Assembly (NCBI GenBank): GCA_947624335.1
Contig: CANQJX010000078.1
Location: forward strand, 1-7,750
Length of the DNA: 7,750 nucleotides
Source: an uncultured Marvinbryantia sp.
GTDB lineage: Bacteria > Bacillota > Clostridia > Lachnospirales > Lachnospiraceae
Reading direction: 5' to 3'
The translations under genes were made by a program, and so were the position numbers. The notes under the pieces were generated by a model. The model was not told the origin of the DNA. It was given only the letters and a program-made list of their open reading frames with translations, and searched no databases. This document shows, in pieces, positions 1 to 6,119 of this stretch; position 1 is the first letter of the stretch, and each line of letters starts with the position of its first letter.

Positions 1-2287
1 TTACCGAGTCCACAACCAGGTCAATATAAACGCCCTGATCCATCAGCTTGATGATATGCACCGACTCGGTTTCTTCCAGATCGGCAAACTTTTTCTTAAT
101 CCGCTCCGAAACCTCTCCCGTGGAATAACCGGACTGTTTCTGCATCGTAAACATCACGCCGGCGTTGCCGTTCACCTTCGCGTAGATTTCATCGCTGTCG
201 TCGATCACCGCCACATCCGCCACATCGGACAGCCGGATCGGTTCAAGGCCGTCCATGTGCAGATCCAGGATCAGAAGATCGTTCAATTGCTCCGTCTCAT
301 CCAGTTTATCGCCCACGCGCGCCAGAAAATCAATGCCGTCTTCCGTCACATAGCCTGCCGGCATGGTAAAGTTCTGCGCCGCCAGAATGCCCTTTATCAT
401 CTCCGCCGTAATCATCTGCGTAACGTCTGTCTGATCATAAGCGGCGTCCTTTTGCGCCTCGATCTGTTCCAGCGCCGCGTCCAGTTCTTTCTGTCCGGCG
501 TTTAATTCCGCTTTCCCGACCGCCATCTCAATGGTGGCGTTAATCTGGGTGCGGCTCAGCTCTCCCAACGCCTGCGATACGCCCGCCTGCCCTCCGGTCA
601 GCCGGTTTAAGGCATCCTGCAGTTTTTTCCTGGCCGCCTCCAGTTCTTTGCGCCCGTCGCTGATCTGCTGTTTTCCCTGCGTTACCGCCGTTTTCCCGGC
701 GGCAATTGTTTCAAGCTGCGCCGGCATATCGTCGATGGTCGTCTGCATCTGCGCGATACCGCTTTGCAGCTGCGAAGCGGTCGTTTCAAGCTGCGTCTTT
801 ACGCCTGTGATCTGCGCGTCCAGTTCTTCCCCTTCTTTTGAGGTATCTACGCCAAGCGCTTTTAACTGTGCCAGAAGCTGCAGCTTCTGGGTATGATATT
901 TCATCCATTCTTCCTGAAGCGCCGCCAGTTCTGTCGCTTCTTCCACGCCTTTCAAAAGCCCATCCAGTTCTTCCTGTGTAAAAATAGTATCGAGAACATC
1001 CTCCTGCTGCTCCGGCGAAGCCTTGGTATTCGTTTGCGTATTTTCTACCATCGCGGCGGTTTCCGGCTGCTGTATGGCAGGCTGCGTCTGTACGGTCTCC
1101 GGCTGCGCGGCGGTTTCCGGCTGCGGCGCGCTTTCCGGCGGCGTTTCCAATCCGTTCTGCGCGGCTTTCGTCTGCGGCGCGGACGCGGACGATGGCGCGG
1201 ACTCGCTTTGCCCCGACGCGCCCGTATCGGTCTGCGCCGCGTCCGACTCTCCCTGCTGCACCTGCGCCATTTTTTCTTCCAGCGCCTTTAAAATCGTATC
1301 CAACTGTTCCAGCGTTTCGGGCGCCTGCGTCAAAAGCGTAACGCCCTGCTGCACCTGCGCAAGCTGCGTCTCCATCTGCGCCTGCTGTCCCGGAAGCGCC
1401 AGAAGAGCCTGCTCGCCCCGGATCAATTCCTGTTCCTTTGCAAGCAGATCCTGTTCGGAAGTATTCATCTGCGCCAGTGCGGCGTCTATCTGCGCCATGC
1501 GGTTATTTAACTCAATCTGGCCCTGCAGCATCTGCGAAGATCCGGAGCTGATCTGGCCCTGCGCGGCGGCGGAACCGTCCGCAAGCTGGGTCTGCCCGCT
1601 TTCCAGTTGCTCTTTGCCCTCGTCCAGTTCGCTCTGCGCTTCCTCCATCTCGCTCTGTGCCTCTTCAAACTGCTTATCCAGCGCTTTGCGCACCTTACGG
1701 TTTACTTCTTTGATCTTATCTTCACGCAGGGTTACCTGCACCTGTTCCTCAATCGTACCGGTCGCGCTGACGCTCGCAACGCCCTCGATGCTCTCCAGCT
1801 CCGGCAGAATGCTGTTGTTCACCAGATCCGTCAGTTCGCTCTGGGAGAGGCCGTCCGCTTCCACCGCCGCCACCATAACCGGCAGCATATCGGGATTCAG
1901 TTTCATAATTATGGGACTTCCTACGCTGTCATCCCAATAACCCTCAATCTGATCCAGATTTTCCCGCATTTCAATCGTTACCGCGTCCATATTGGCGGAC
2001 TGCGAAAACTCCAGAATAACGGTGGAGACATTCTCCGAAGATACGGAACGGATATTTTCGATATTGCTGATGGTCGCCATGGACTGTTCCACGGGACGCG
2101 TAACCACCGTCTCCACTTCCTCCGGGCTTGCTCCCGGATAAGTCGTATAAACAATCGCATAGGGCAGCGTCATATCCGGAAGCAGATCCGTCTGCATCCT
2201 TGTGAACGACACATAGCCTAATATCAAAATCAAAACAACGCCTACCAATACCGTATAGGGACGTTTGACACTGTACCGGGATAACAT
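1..2287 (-). CDS. RND-family efflux permease (AcrB/HAE-like), N-terminal part, with long coiled-coil insertion; runs off left edge
   Basis: A membrane transporter of the resistance-nodulation-division superfamily, expected to export small or amphiphilic molecules using the proton gradient; the substrate cannot be read from the sequence. The open frame has 762 codons and no stop before the window edge. Residues 10-29 form transmembrane helix 1. Residues 30-200 match the AcrB porter region: TDLLPD at 32-37, YPGASPEEVE at 50-59 and RPVEQSMATI at 64-73. Porter-type sequence resumes at about 623 and ends with LVVDSV at 757-762, which corresponds to about AcrB residue 330, just before TM2. Some 420 residues (203-622) have no AcrB counterpart: two helical arms around a Gln/Pro/Thr-rich segment (343-430). 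The TM4 proton-relay aspartates would lie beyond the window. The ATG at 2287 has AAGGAGG at 2295-2301, 7 bases upstream, sharing two bases with the stop codon of the preceding transporter gene, so translation is probably coupled. No membrane-fusion protein gene adjoins it upstream. The family call is firm; drug efflux as the role is inference. Confidence 0.93.
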   Translation of the reverse strand, partial: MLSRYSVKRPYTVLVGVVLILILGYVSFTRMQTDLLPDMTLPYAIVYTTYPGASPEEVETVVTRPVEQSMATISNIENIRSVSSENVSTVILEFSQSANMDAVTIEMRENLDQIEGYWDDSVGSPIIMKLNPDMLPVMVAAVEADGLSQSELTDLVNNSILPELESIEGVASVSATGTIEEQVQVTLREDKIKEVNRKVRKALDKQFEEAQSEMEEAQSELDEGKEQLESGQTQLADGSAAAQGQISSGSSQMLQGQIELNNRMAQIDAALAQMNTSEQDLLAKEQELIRGEQALLALPGQQAQMETQLAQVQQGVTLLTQAPETLEQLDTILKALEEKMAQVQQGESDAAQTDTGASGQSESAPSSASAPQTKAAQNGLETPPESAPQPETAAQPETVQTQPAIQQPETAAMVENTQTNTKASPEQQEDVLDTIFTQEELDGLLKGVEEATELAALQEEWMKYHTQKLQLLAQLKALGVDTSKEGEELDAQITGVKTQLETTASQLQSGIAQMQTTIDDMPAQLETIAAGKTAVTQGKQQISDGRKELEAARKKLQDALNRLTGGQAGVSQALGELSRTQINATIEMAVGKAELNAGQKELDAALEQIEAQKDAAYDQTDVTQMITAEMIKGILAAQNFTMPAGYVTEDGIDFLARVGDKLDETEQLNDLLILDLHMDGLEPIRLSDVADVAVIDDSDEIYAKVNGNAGVMFTMQKQSGYSTGEVSERIKKKFADLEETESVHIIKLMDQGVYIDLVVDSV
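422..1681 (-). other. Region encoding the coiled-coil hairpin insertion of the RND permease (residues about 203-622)
   Basis: This part of the reading frame replaces a short loop in the docking subdomain (DN) of AcrB. Arm 1 (about 203-342) and arm 2 (about 436-622) are rich in Ala, Gln, Glu, Leu and Lys. Both show a seven-residue period in which a small residue (Gly or Ala) is followed by Lys or Gln, with Leu, Met or Ile four residues after it. Examples are A210, A217, G224, G231 and G238 in arm 1, and G531, G538, G545 in arm 2, then G591, G598, A605. The arms are separated by a low-complexity linker. The layout predicts an antiparallel helical hairpin projecting outward from the membrane. 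Boundaries are estimated by eye from the AcrB alignment. Confidence 0.75.
1053..1124. repeat. In-frame direct repeat encoding PET motifs in the tip linker
   Basis: An exact 18-bp unit, GCGGCGGTTTCCGGCTGC on the plus strand, occurs at 1053-1070 and again at 1107-1124, 54 bp (18 codons) apart. A degenerate copy with GGTCTCCGGCTGCG lies between them near 1094-1107. On the coding (minus) strand the units read Gln-Pro-Glu-Thr-Ala-Ala, giving the spaced PET motifs at residues 389-408 of the RND permease. It looks like slippage-type expansion within a disordered linker and keeps the reading frame. Confidence 0.7.
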
Positions 2288-2299
2288 CTCTCTACCTCC

Positions 2300-3220
2300 T
2301 TATAAAAGTAATGCAATCAGCGGAATGGTTATGACAGAAAGCACGGTGCTGAAAAAAATGCCTCTGGACGCCAGCTTCTGGTTTCCGCCATACTCAATCG
2401 CAAGCATCGTCGTGTTGGTGGCGACGGGCATCGCGGCCAGCACAACCAGCACGCCCGCCGCAACAGAATCCGCGGCCAAAAACAGCCGGAACAGCGCCAG
2501 CATCGCCAGCGGCACAACCGCCAGCCGGAATATGGTAAACACATAAATACGCCAGTCGCCGAATAATTCCTTTAGCGGCATCGCCGCAATGGAAGCCCCC
2601 AGAATCAGCATCGCCACGGGCGTAGTCAGCGCGCCCATATACCGCAGAGACGTCATCACCGTCTCCGGCAGCTTCGCTCCCGCAAAAAATAAAAGCACCG
2701 AGAGCAGCGTCGACATCAGCGGAAGATTCAGCAGCAGCCGCGGTCGGAAGCGGTACGCTTGCTTCGCGTCGCTGATCAGCAAAATGCCGGCCGAATAAAC
2801 CATAATATTAAACACGCCGTTTACGATGACGGCATAAATCAGCGCTTCTTCGCCAAAAATCGTGCTGATTACAGGCAGCCCCATGAATCCGACGTTGGAA
2901 AAAAGCATCATAAAACCATAGGTGCCGCGCTCCTCCTTCGGCGCGCGCACCAGCGCCGCAAACAGAACCGCAATCACCGCAAACACTGCGTAAGAAAGCA
3001 GGGTAAGGAAAAAGACCGCGATCACCGCGCGGTTGGATACTACCCCGACATTTTCCACAAACGAAGTGATGATCTGCGCCGGCAGCGAAATGTTCAGCAC
3101 CAGCCGCGTATAGCGCACCGTCGCCGCGTCGTCGATCACGCGCGCCCTGTACATCGCATATCCGACCGCCATAATAAAAAACAGCGAAAGCATCTGGCTT
3201 GCTACGGTCATAAAACTCAT
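2300..3220 (-). CDS. AEC-family transporter (auxin efflux carrier / malate permease-like)
   Basis: A 306-residue, very hydrophobic protein with about ten predicted membrane helices in two five-helix halves, the normal size for bacterial AEC carriers. Family signatures are visible: NISLPAQI at 43-50, SNVGFMGLPV at 108-117 in the first half, TTPVAMLILGASI at 199-211, and AAMPVATNTTMLA at 262-274 followed by YGGNQKLAS at 277-285. The broken helices with Asn-Pro/Gly patterns are typical of the substrate site in this fold. Characterised bacterial members move malate, malonate or similar organic anions; the substrate here is not determinable. The ATG at 3220 has GGAGG at 3229-3233, 8 bases upstream. 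Met-4 is a less well spaced alternative start. The gene begins 14 bases after the helicase stop, and its own TAA (2300-2302) forms part of the next gene's Shine-Dalgarno, so all three are probably cotranscribed. Confidence 0.93.
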   Translation of the reverse strand: MSFMTVASQMLSLFFIMAVGYAMYRARVIDDAATVRYTRLVLNISLPAQIITSFVENVGVVSNRAVIAVFFLTLLSYAVFAVIAVLFAALVRAPKEERGTYGFMMLFSNVGFMGLPVISTIFGEEALIYAVIVNGVFNIMVYSAGILLISDAKQAYRFRPRLLLNLPLMSTLLSVLLFFAGAKLPETVMTSLRYMGALTTPVAMLILGASIAAMPLKELFGDWRIYVFTIFRLAVVPLAMLALFRLFLAADSVAAGVLVVLAAMPVATNTTMLAIEYGGNQKLASRGIFFSTVLSVITIPLIALLL

Positions 3221-3234
3221 TGATGGTTCCTCCG

Positions 3235-5637
3235 TCAGCGGGCGTCAAAGCGCTTCCAGAAATCTTCCAGTTTCTTCTGCACATTGCCCAGATTGCAAAA
3301 TTCATAGTCCGACCATTCCCGCGGAAAGATTTCGCGGTACTGTCTGTTTGCAAAGCGTTCGTCCAAAAGCAGGATTACGCCGCAGTCTTCGTCGGTGCGG
3401 ATCACGCGCCCCGCGGACTGCATCACTTTGTTCATGCCCGGATACCGGTAAGCATAAGCAAAGCCGTCCATATTGCGCCTGTCATAATATTGCTTTAAAA
3501 TCTCCCGTTCGTTGCAGATCTGCGGCAGGCCGGTTCCCACAACGACCGCTCCGATCAACTGTTCCCGTTTTAGGTCGATCCCTTCTCCAAATATTCCGCC
3601 GAGTACGCAAAATCCTGCCAGCGTACCGGACGGCGCAAGAAAACAGGCGAGAAAGTCTTCACGCTGCTGCTCCGTCATATGCGCGTTCTGCGCAACTATG
3701 CGCACATCCGCATACATTTCTTCAAACAGGAGCTTTACTTCCTCCAGCATCTTATAGGAAGGGAAGAACACCAGGTAATTTCCCGCGCGCGCGGATAGCG
3801 CGGCATAAATATAGCGCGCGATCTTGCGGTATTCCGTCTCGTTTCTGCGCGTATAGCGGCTGCTGACATCCGTTCCCACAAGCACCCTTTTCTTTTGCAG
3901 GTCAAACGGAGAATGCGCGTAGACCGCGTAATCGTCCTGCGCGCCGGACAGAAGCTCCATATAATAGCGCACCGGCAGCAGCGTCGCGGAAAAGAGTACG
4001 GCCGCCCGGCCTTTTGCAAGGCACTGCGCGATCTTTCCCGCCGTATCGATACAGTATAACTTCAGTTTAAAGCGCCCGTCCGCCTCCTGCTCGGCGTAGA
4101 TCTGGTAGCTCTCGTCCATTTCCTCATAAATCGCCAGAAAGCTGCGCACCTGAAAGTAAAAATCCAGAATTTCTTTGCGCCGCTCCTCCTCTTCCCCGGA
4201 TACATCCGGCAAAAGCGCCGCGTCCCTGCGGTTTAATGGACTATCGCCATCTTCCAGCAGGTTCTCCATCTGCGTCGCCGCATTCAGAAGCGCAAGGGCA
4301 AACGCGTTGACGTCCGCAAGCAGGGTATACGATTCACATTCCCTCTTCCATTCTAGCAGATGCTGATTGCATCGTTCAAGGGCACGGGCGGCTTTTTTGC
4401 TGATTCCTGTTAAAATCCGTTTTATTTTCAGAAAATCTTCTTTATACAGTGCCGCGCTGTACATCTCGCGCCCGCGTTCTACCAGATTATGCGCCTCGTC
4501 GATCAGAAAAATATAATCGCCCTTTACTCCGTCCGCAAAAAAACGCTTCAGCTTTGCCTGCGGATCAAACACATAATTATAATCGCAGATAACCGCGTCC
4601 ATCCATTCCGACAGATCCAAAGACAACTCAAACGGACAGACCTGCCATTTTTCTGCGTGGGCGGTCAGGTCTTCGCGCGTATAGCTGTCTTTCTCATCGC
4701 AAGTCAGCAATTCAAACAGCGCGTCGTTGATGCGGTCAAAATGGCCCTTTGCATAGGGGCAGGCGTCGGGATTGCACTGCGGCTGCCCGCACATACAGAT
4801 TTTCTCTTTGGCGGTCAGCGTCAGCACTTTATACTTTAAGCCCTGTTCCTTTAAAAGCCCGAACGCTTCCTGCGCCACCGTGCGGGTAATGGTTTTTGCC
4901 TTCAGGTAAAAAATCTTATCCGCCAGGCGCTCGCCTACGGCCTTGACGGCTGGAAATACCGCGGCGATTGTCTTTCCCACGCCCGTGGGCGCCTGGATGA
5001 AAATTTTCTTCTCCCGCGCGATCGTGCGGTAAACGGCGGCGGCAAGCTCTTTCTGCCCGTCGCGGTAAGGGTAGGGGAATACCGTACCCGCAATCGACGC
5101 CTGCCTGCTTTCTTTCCATTTCACCTCAAAGGATGCCCACTTTTTATACTGTTCAAGCAGATCGTCGAACCACGCTTTCAGTTCCGTATATAAAAACAAA
5201 TGACGGATGCGTCTGGTTTCTTCCGTTTCCAGATTTACATACGTCATCTGCACGCCGATCCGCGCAAGATTCTGCTGCGCGGCATAAAAACAGGCATAGC
5301 ATTTTGCCTGCGCAAGATGCACGGGCACAGCGTCCTCCAGCTTTGCTACATCTCTGGCAATCCCTTTGATCTCATCAATCCAGACTTCCTGCTCTTCCGT
5401 AAAAATCCCGTCGGCGCGCCCCTCGATGCAGACCGTATAATCCCCGCAGTCCGTCTCCGCCTTCAGGGGAACTTCCGCGCGATAAGAAGCACCCATCCGC
5501 CCCTGTATCTTGCGGTGCAGACGGCTGCCGATCTGCATGGCGTCCTTCTCCGCCATGCCTGTGTGCCGGTTGTCAATATCGCCGCTTCGCAGAAGAAATT
5601 CCACAAAACCGCGCACGGAAATCCGGATCCGTTCCAT
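3235..5637 (-). CDS. PD-(D/E)XK nuclease / DinG-XPD-type Fe-S DNA helicase fusion
   Basis: An 800-residue cytoplasmic DNA repair-type enzyme, expected to couple ATP-driven 5'-3' unwinding to a nuclease domain. Residues 30-120 carry a Cas4/RecB-like PD-(D/E)XK site: GSRLH with H41, GRAD with D76, DEIK with E89 and K91, and Q110-x3-Y114. Superfamily 2 helicase motifs follow: Walker A APTGVGKT at 216-223, DEAH at 380-383, FSAT at 549-552, FFPS at 624-627, GEGIDL at 684-689, and motif VI QSAGRVIRT at 740-748 with R744 and R747. Between Walker A and DEAH, cysteines C281/C283, C288, C293 and C334 are placed like the 4Fe-4S ligands of XPD and DinG. The ATG at 5637 has AGGTGA at 5646-5651. It lies just behind the terminator of the HPr-like gene and 14 bases ahead of the AEC gene. 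The helicase call is firm; nuclease activity is inferred from the complete motif set. Classical DinG has no such N-terminal domain, so I give no symbol. Confidence 0.94.
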   Translation of the reverse strand: MERIRISVRGFVEFLLRSGDIDNRHTGMAEKDAMQIGSRLHRKIQGRMGASYRAEVPLKAETDCGDYTVCIEGRADGIFTEEQEVWIDEIKGIARDVAKLEDAVPVHLAQAKCYACFYAAQQNLARIGVQMTYVNLETEETRRIRHLFLYTELKAWFDDLLEQYKKWASFEVKWKESRQASIAGTVFPYPYRDGQKELAAAVYRTIAREKKIFIQAPTGVGKTIAAVFPAVKAVGERLADKIFYLKAKTITRTVAQEAFGLLKEQGLKYKVLTLTAKEKICMCGQPQCNPDACPYAKGHFDRINDALFELLTCDEKDSYTREDLTAHAEKWQVCPFELSLDLSEWMDAVICDYNYVFDPQAKLKRFFADGVKGDYIFLIDEAHNLVERGREMYSAALYKEDFLKIKRILTGISKKAARALERCNQHLLEWKRECESYTLLADVNAFALALLNAATQMENLLEDGDSPLNRRDAALLPDVSGEEEERRKEILDFYFQVRSFLAIYEEMDESYQIYAEQEADGRFKLKLYCIDTAGKIAQCLAKGRAAVLFSATLLPVRYYMELLSGAQDDYAVYAHSPFDLQKKRVLVGTDVSSRYTRRNETEYRKIARYIYAALSARAGNYLVFFPSYKMLEEVKLLFEEMYADVRIVAQNAHMTEQQREDFLACFLAPSGTLAGFCVLGGIFGEGIDLKREQLIGAVVVGTGLPQICNEREILKQYYDRRNMDGFAYAYRYPGMNKVMQSAGRVIRTDEDCGVILLLDERFANRQYREIFPREWSDYEFCNLGNVQKKLEDFWKRFDAR

Positions 5638-5651
5638 ATATCACATCACCT

Positions 5652-5675
5652 AAAAAAGCGCCCGGAAACGGGCGC
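5652..5675 (-). terminator. Rho-independent terminator after the HPr-like gene
   Basis: Read on the minus strand, GCGCCCG (5675-5669), a TTTC loop and CGGGCGC (5664-5658) form a perfect 7-bp GC stem, followed directly by six T residues (5657-5652). It begins 14 bases after the stop codon of the HPr-like gene. Its U-tract runs straight into the Shine-Dalgarno AGGTGA of the helicase gene, so read-through would be needed for helicase transcription from the HPr promoter. Confidence 0.87.
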
Positions 5676-5689
5676 ATTTCTCTGCTGTC

Positions 5690-5920
5690 TTATGCTGCTG
5701 AATACTTATTGAGTACGTCTTCAAACTGCGCGTTCTCGCCGCCGTATTTTACGGTAAGCACCTGAGACAAATCCAGACTTAACACGCCCATGATCGATTT
5801 CGCGTCGATGCTGATTCGATTATAAAAAACGTCGATATCGAAATCGCAGCTTTCCGCTACCGATACAAACTCTTTTACATCCTTAATCTGACTCAGCCTG
5901 ATCTTCTTTTCTGACATCAT
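5690..5920 (-). CDS. HPr-like (PTS phosphocarrier family) protein lacking the catalytic histidine
   Basis: A 76-residue protein with the size and core pattern of HPr. KSIMGVLSLDL at 41-51 matches the KSIMGVMSLGI segment around the regulatory Ser-46 of Firmicutes HPr, so S42 is the equivalent of Ser-46. The preceding stretch, residues 22-41, aligns without gaps to HPr residues 26-45. The active-site block with His-15 and Arg-17 is missing: the aligned region reads SQIKDVKEF, with Gln at the His position if no gap is allowed. It therefore cannot pass phosphate from enzyme I in the usual way. A regulatory, Crh-like role through HPr kinase is possible but unproven. Three ATG codons stand in tandem (5923, 5920, 5917). 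The GAGGTG site at 5927-5932 is best spaced for 5920, with 5917 almost as good; a GTG at 5929 overlaps that site and is unlikely. It is transcribed from a strong promoter and closed by a terminator, so it is probably monocistronic. Confidence 0.85.
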   Translation of the reverse strand: MMSEKKIRLSQIKDVKEFVSVAESCDFDIDVFYNRISIDAKSIMGVLSLDLSQVLTVKYGGENAQFEDVLNKYSAA

Positions 5921-5926
5921 CATCCG

Positions 5927-5932
5927 CACCTC
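5927..5932 (-). promoter_or_regulatory. Ribosome-binding site that decides the HPr-like start
   Basis: The minus strand reads GAGGTG, then CGG and three ATG codons in a row. The site is 3, 6 and 9 bases from the ATGs at 5923, 5920 and 5917. It overlaps the upstream GTG codon at 5929-5927, which rules that codon out as a practical start. The middle ATG has the best spacing. Confidence 0.7.
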
Positions 5933-5958
5933 TTTTTGTATTCATTTTTCGATTCTAG

Positions 5959-5987
5959 ATTATGGCACAAAGCAATAACTTTGTCAA
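5959..5987 (-). promoter_or_regulatory. Sigma-A (sigma-70) type promoter of the HPr-like gene
   Basis: On the minus strand a perfect -35 TTGACA (5987-5982) is followed by a 17-bp spacer and a -10 CATAAT (5964-5959), one base off consensus. Transcription would start near 5952, giving a leader of about 30 bases that contains the Shine-Dalgarno. This is the best promoter in the window and predicts high, housekeeping-type expression. Confidence 0.87.
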
Positions 5988-5995
5988 GAACCATA

Positions 5996-6024
5996 TTGCA
6001 TCTTTTGTCGAGCTGTGCTATAGT
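5996..6024 (+). promoter_or_regulatory. Candidate extended -10 promoter for the unknown gene-cstA transcript
   Basis: TTGCAT (5996-6001, three of six matches to consensus) is followed by a 17-bp spacer and TATAGT (6019-6024, five of six). The -10 is preceded by TGC, making an extended -10 element that can compensate for the weak -35. The start site would be near 6031, about 90 bases before the ATG. It lies back to back with the HPr promoter, with -35 regions only 8 bases apart. Confidence 0.5.
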
Positions 6025-6052
6025 GATAATTAGTTTATAAATATTTTATAAT
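6023..6052 (+). promoter_or_regulatory. Alternative promoter for the unknown gene-cstA transcript
   Basis: A perfect -10 TATAAT (6047-6052) sits 18 bases after GTGATA (6023-6028), which matches four of six -35 positions. The predicted start is near 6059. It competes with, or adds to, the extended -10 candidate just upstream. Sequence alone does not separate the two, and the surrounding AT-rich stretch raises the chance of a spurious -10. Confidence 0.45.
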
Positions 6053-6072
6053 TCAGACAATGTGGTCGGTTT

Positions 6073-6096
6073 CCCGGGTCTTTATTCGGGTTTTTT
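6073..6096 (+). terminator. Short terminator-like hairpin in the leader (possible attenuator)
   Basis: CCCG (6073-6076) can pair with CGGG (6087-6090), extendable by two G-T wobbles, and is followed at once by six T residues (6091-6096). The stem is short, so termination may be weak or conditional. It lies downstream of both candidate promoters and upstream of the ribosome-binding site at 6106-6110. No peptide leader, T-box or known riboswitch was recognised. Confidence 0.4.
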
Positions 6097-6119
6097 ATGT
6101 ATTTTAGGAGAAACTTTTT

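Noticed and set aside
531..896. A 121-codon plus-strand frame, also Cys/Ser-rich
   Set aside because: Same antisense composition effect over arm 2 of the RND insertion; no independent support.
1040..1140. Repeats considered as a possible CRISPR or minisatellite array
   Set aside because: Only two exact 18-bp units and one degenerate copy, in frame within a coding region; there are no regular unique spacers and no cas genes nearby.
1023..1940. A 305-codon open frame on the plus strand opposite the RND permease, rich in Cys, Ser and Ala
   Set aside because: It is antisense to the coiled-coil part of a clearly conserved gene. Its composition is the complement of GCG/CAG/CTG-rich codons, it has no domain resemblance, and no ribosome-binding site was evident.
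2759..3223. A 154-codon plus-strand frame rich in His and Arg
   Set aside because: Antisense to the AEC transporter; basic low-quality composition typical of a shadow frame.
5296..5517. Cas4-like motifs considered as evidence for a CRISPR adaptation or type IV CasDinG locus
   Set aside because: The domain belongs to a single nuclease-helicase chain, the helicase has Fe-S cysteines, and no other cas gene or repeat array is present in the window.
5927..5929. GTG as start of the HPr-like gene
   Set aside because: This codon lies inside the GAGGTG ribosome-binding site; the ATGs downstream are better spaced.
5941..5958. cre-like site on the minus strand around ATCGAAAAATGA
   Set aside because: About five mismatches to the CcpA operator consensus; not distinguishable from chance in AT-rich DNA.
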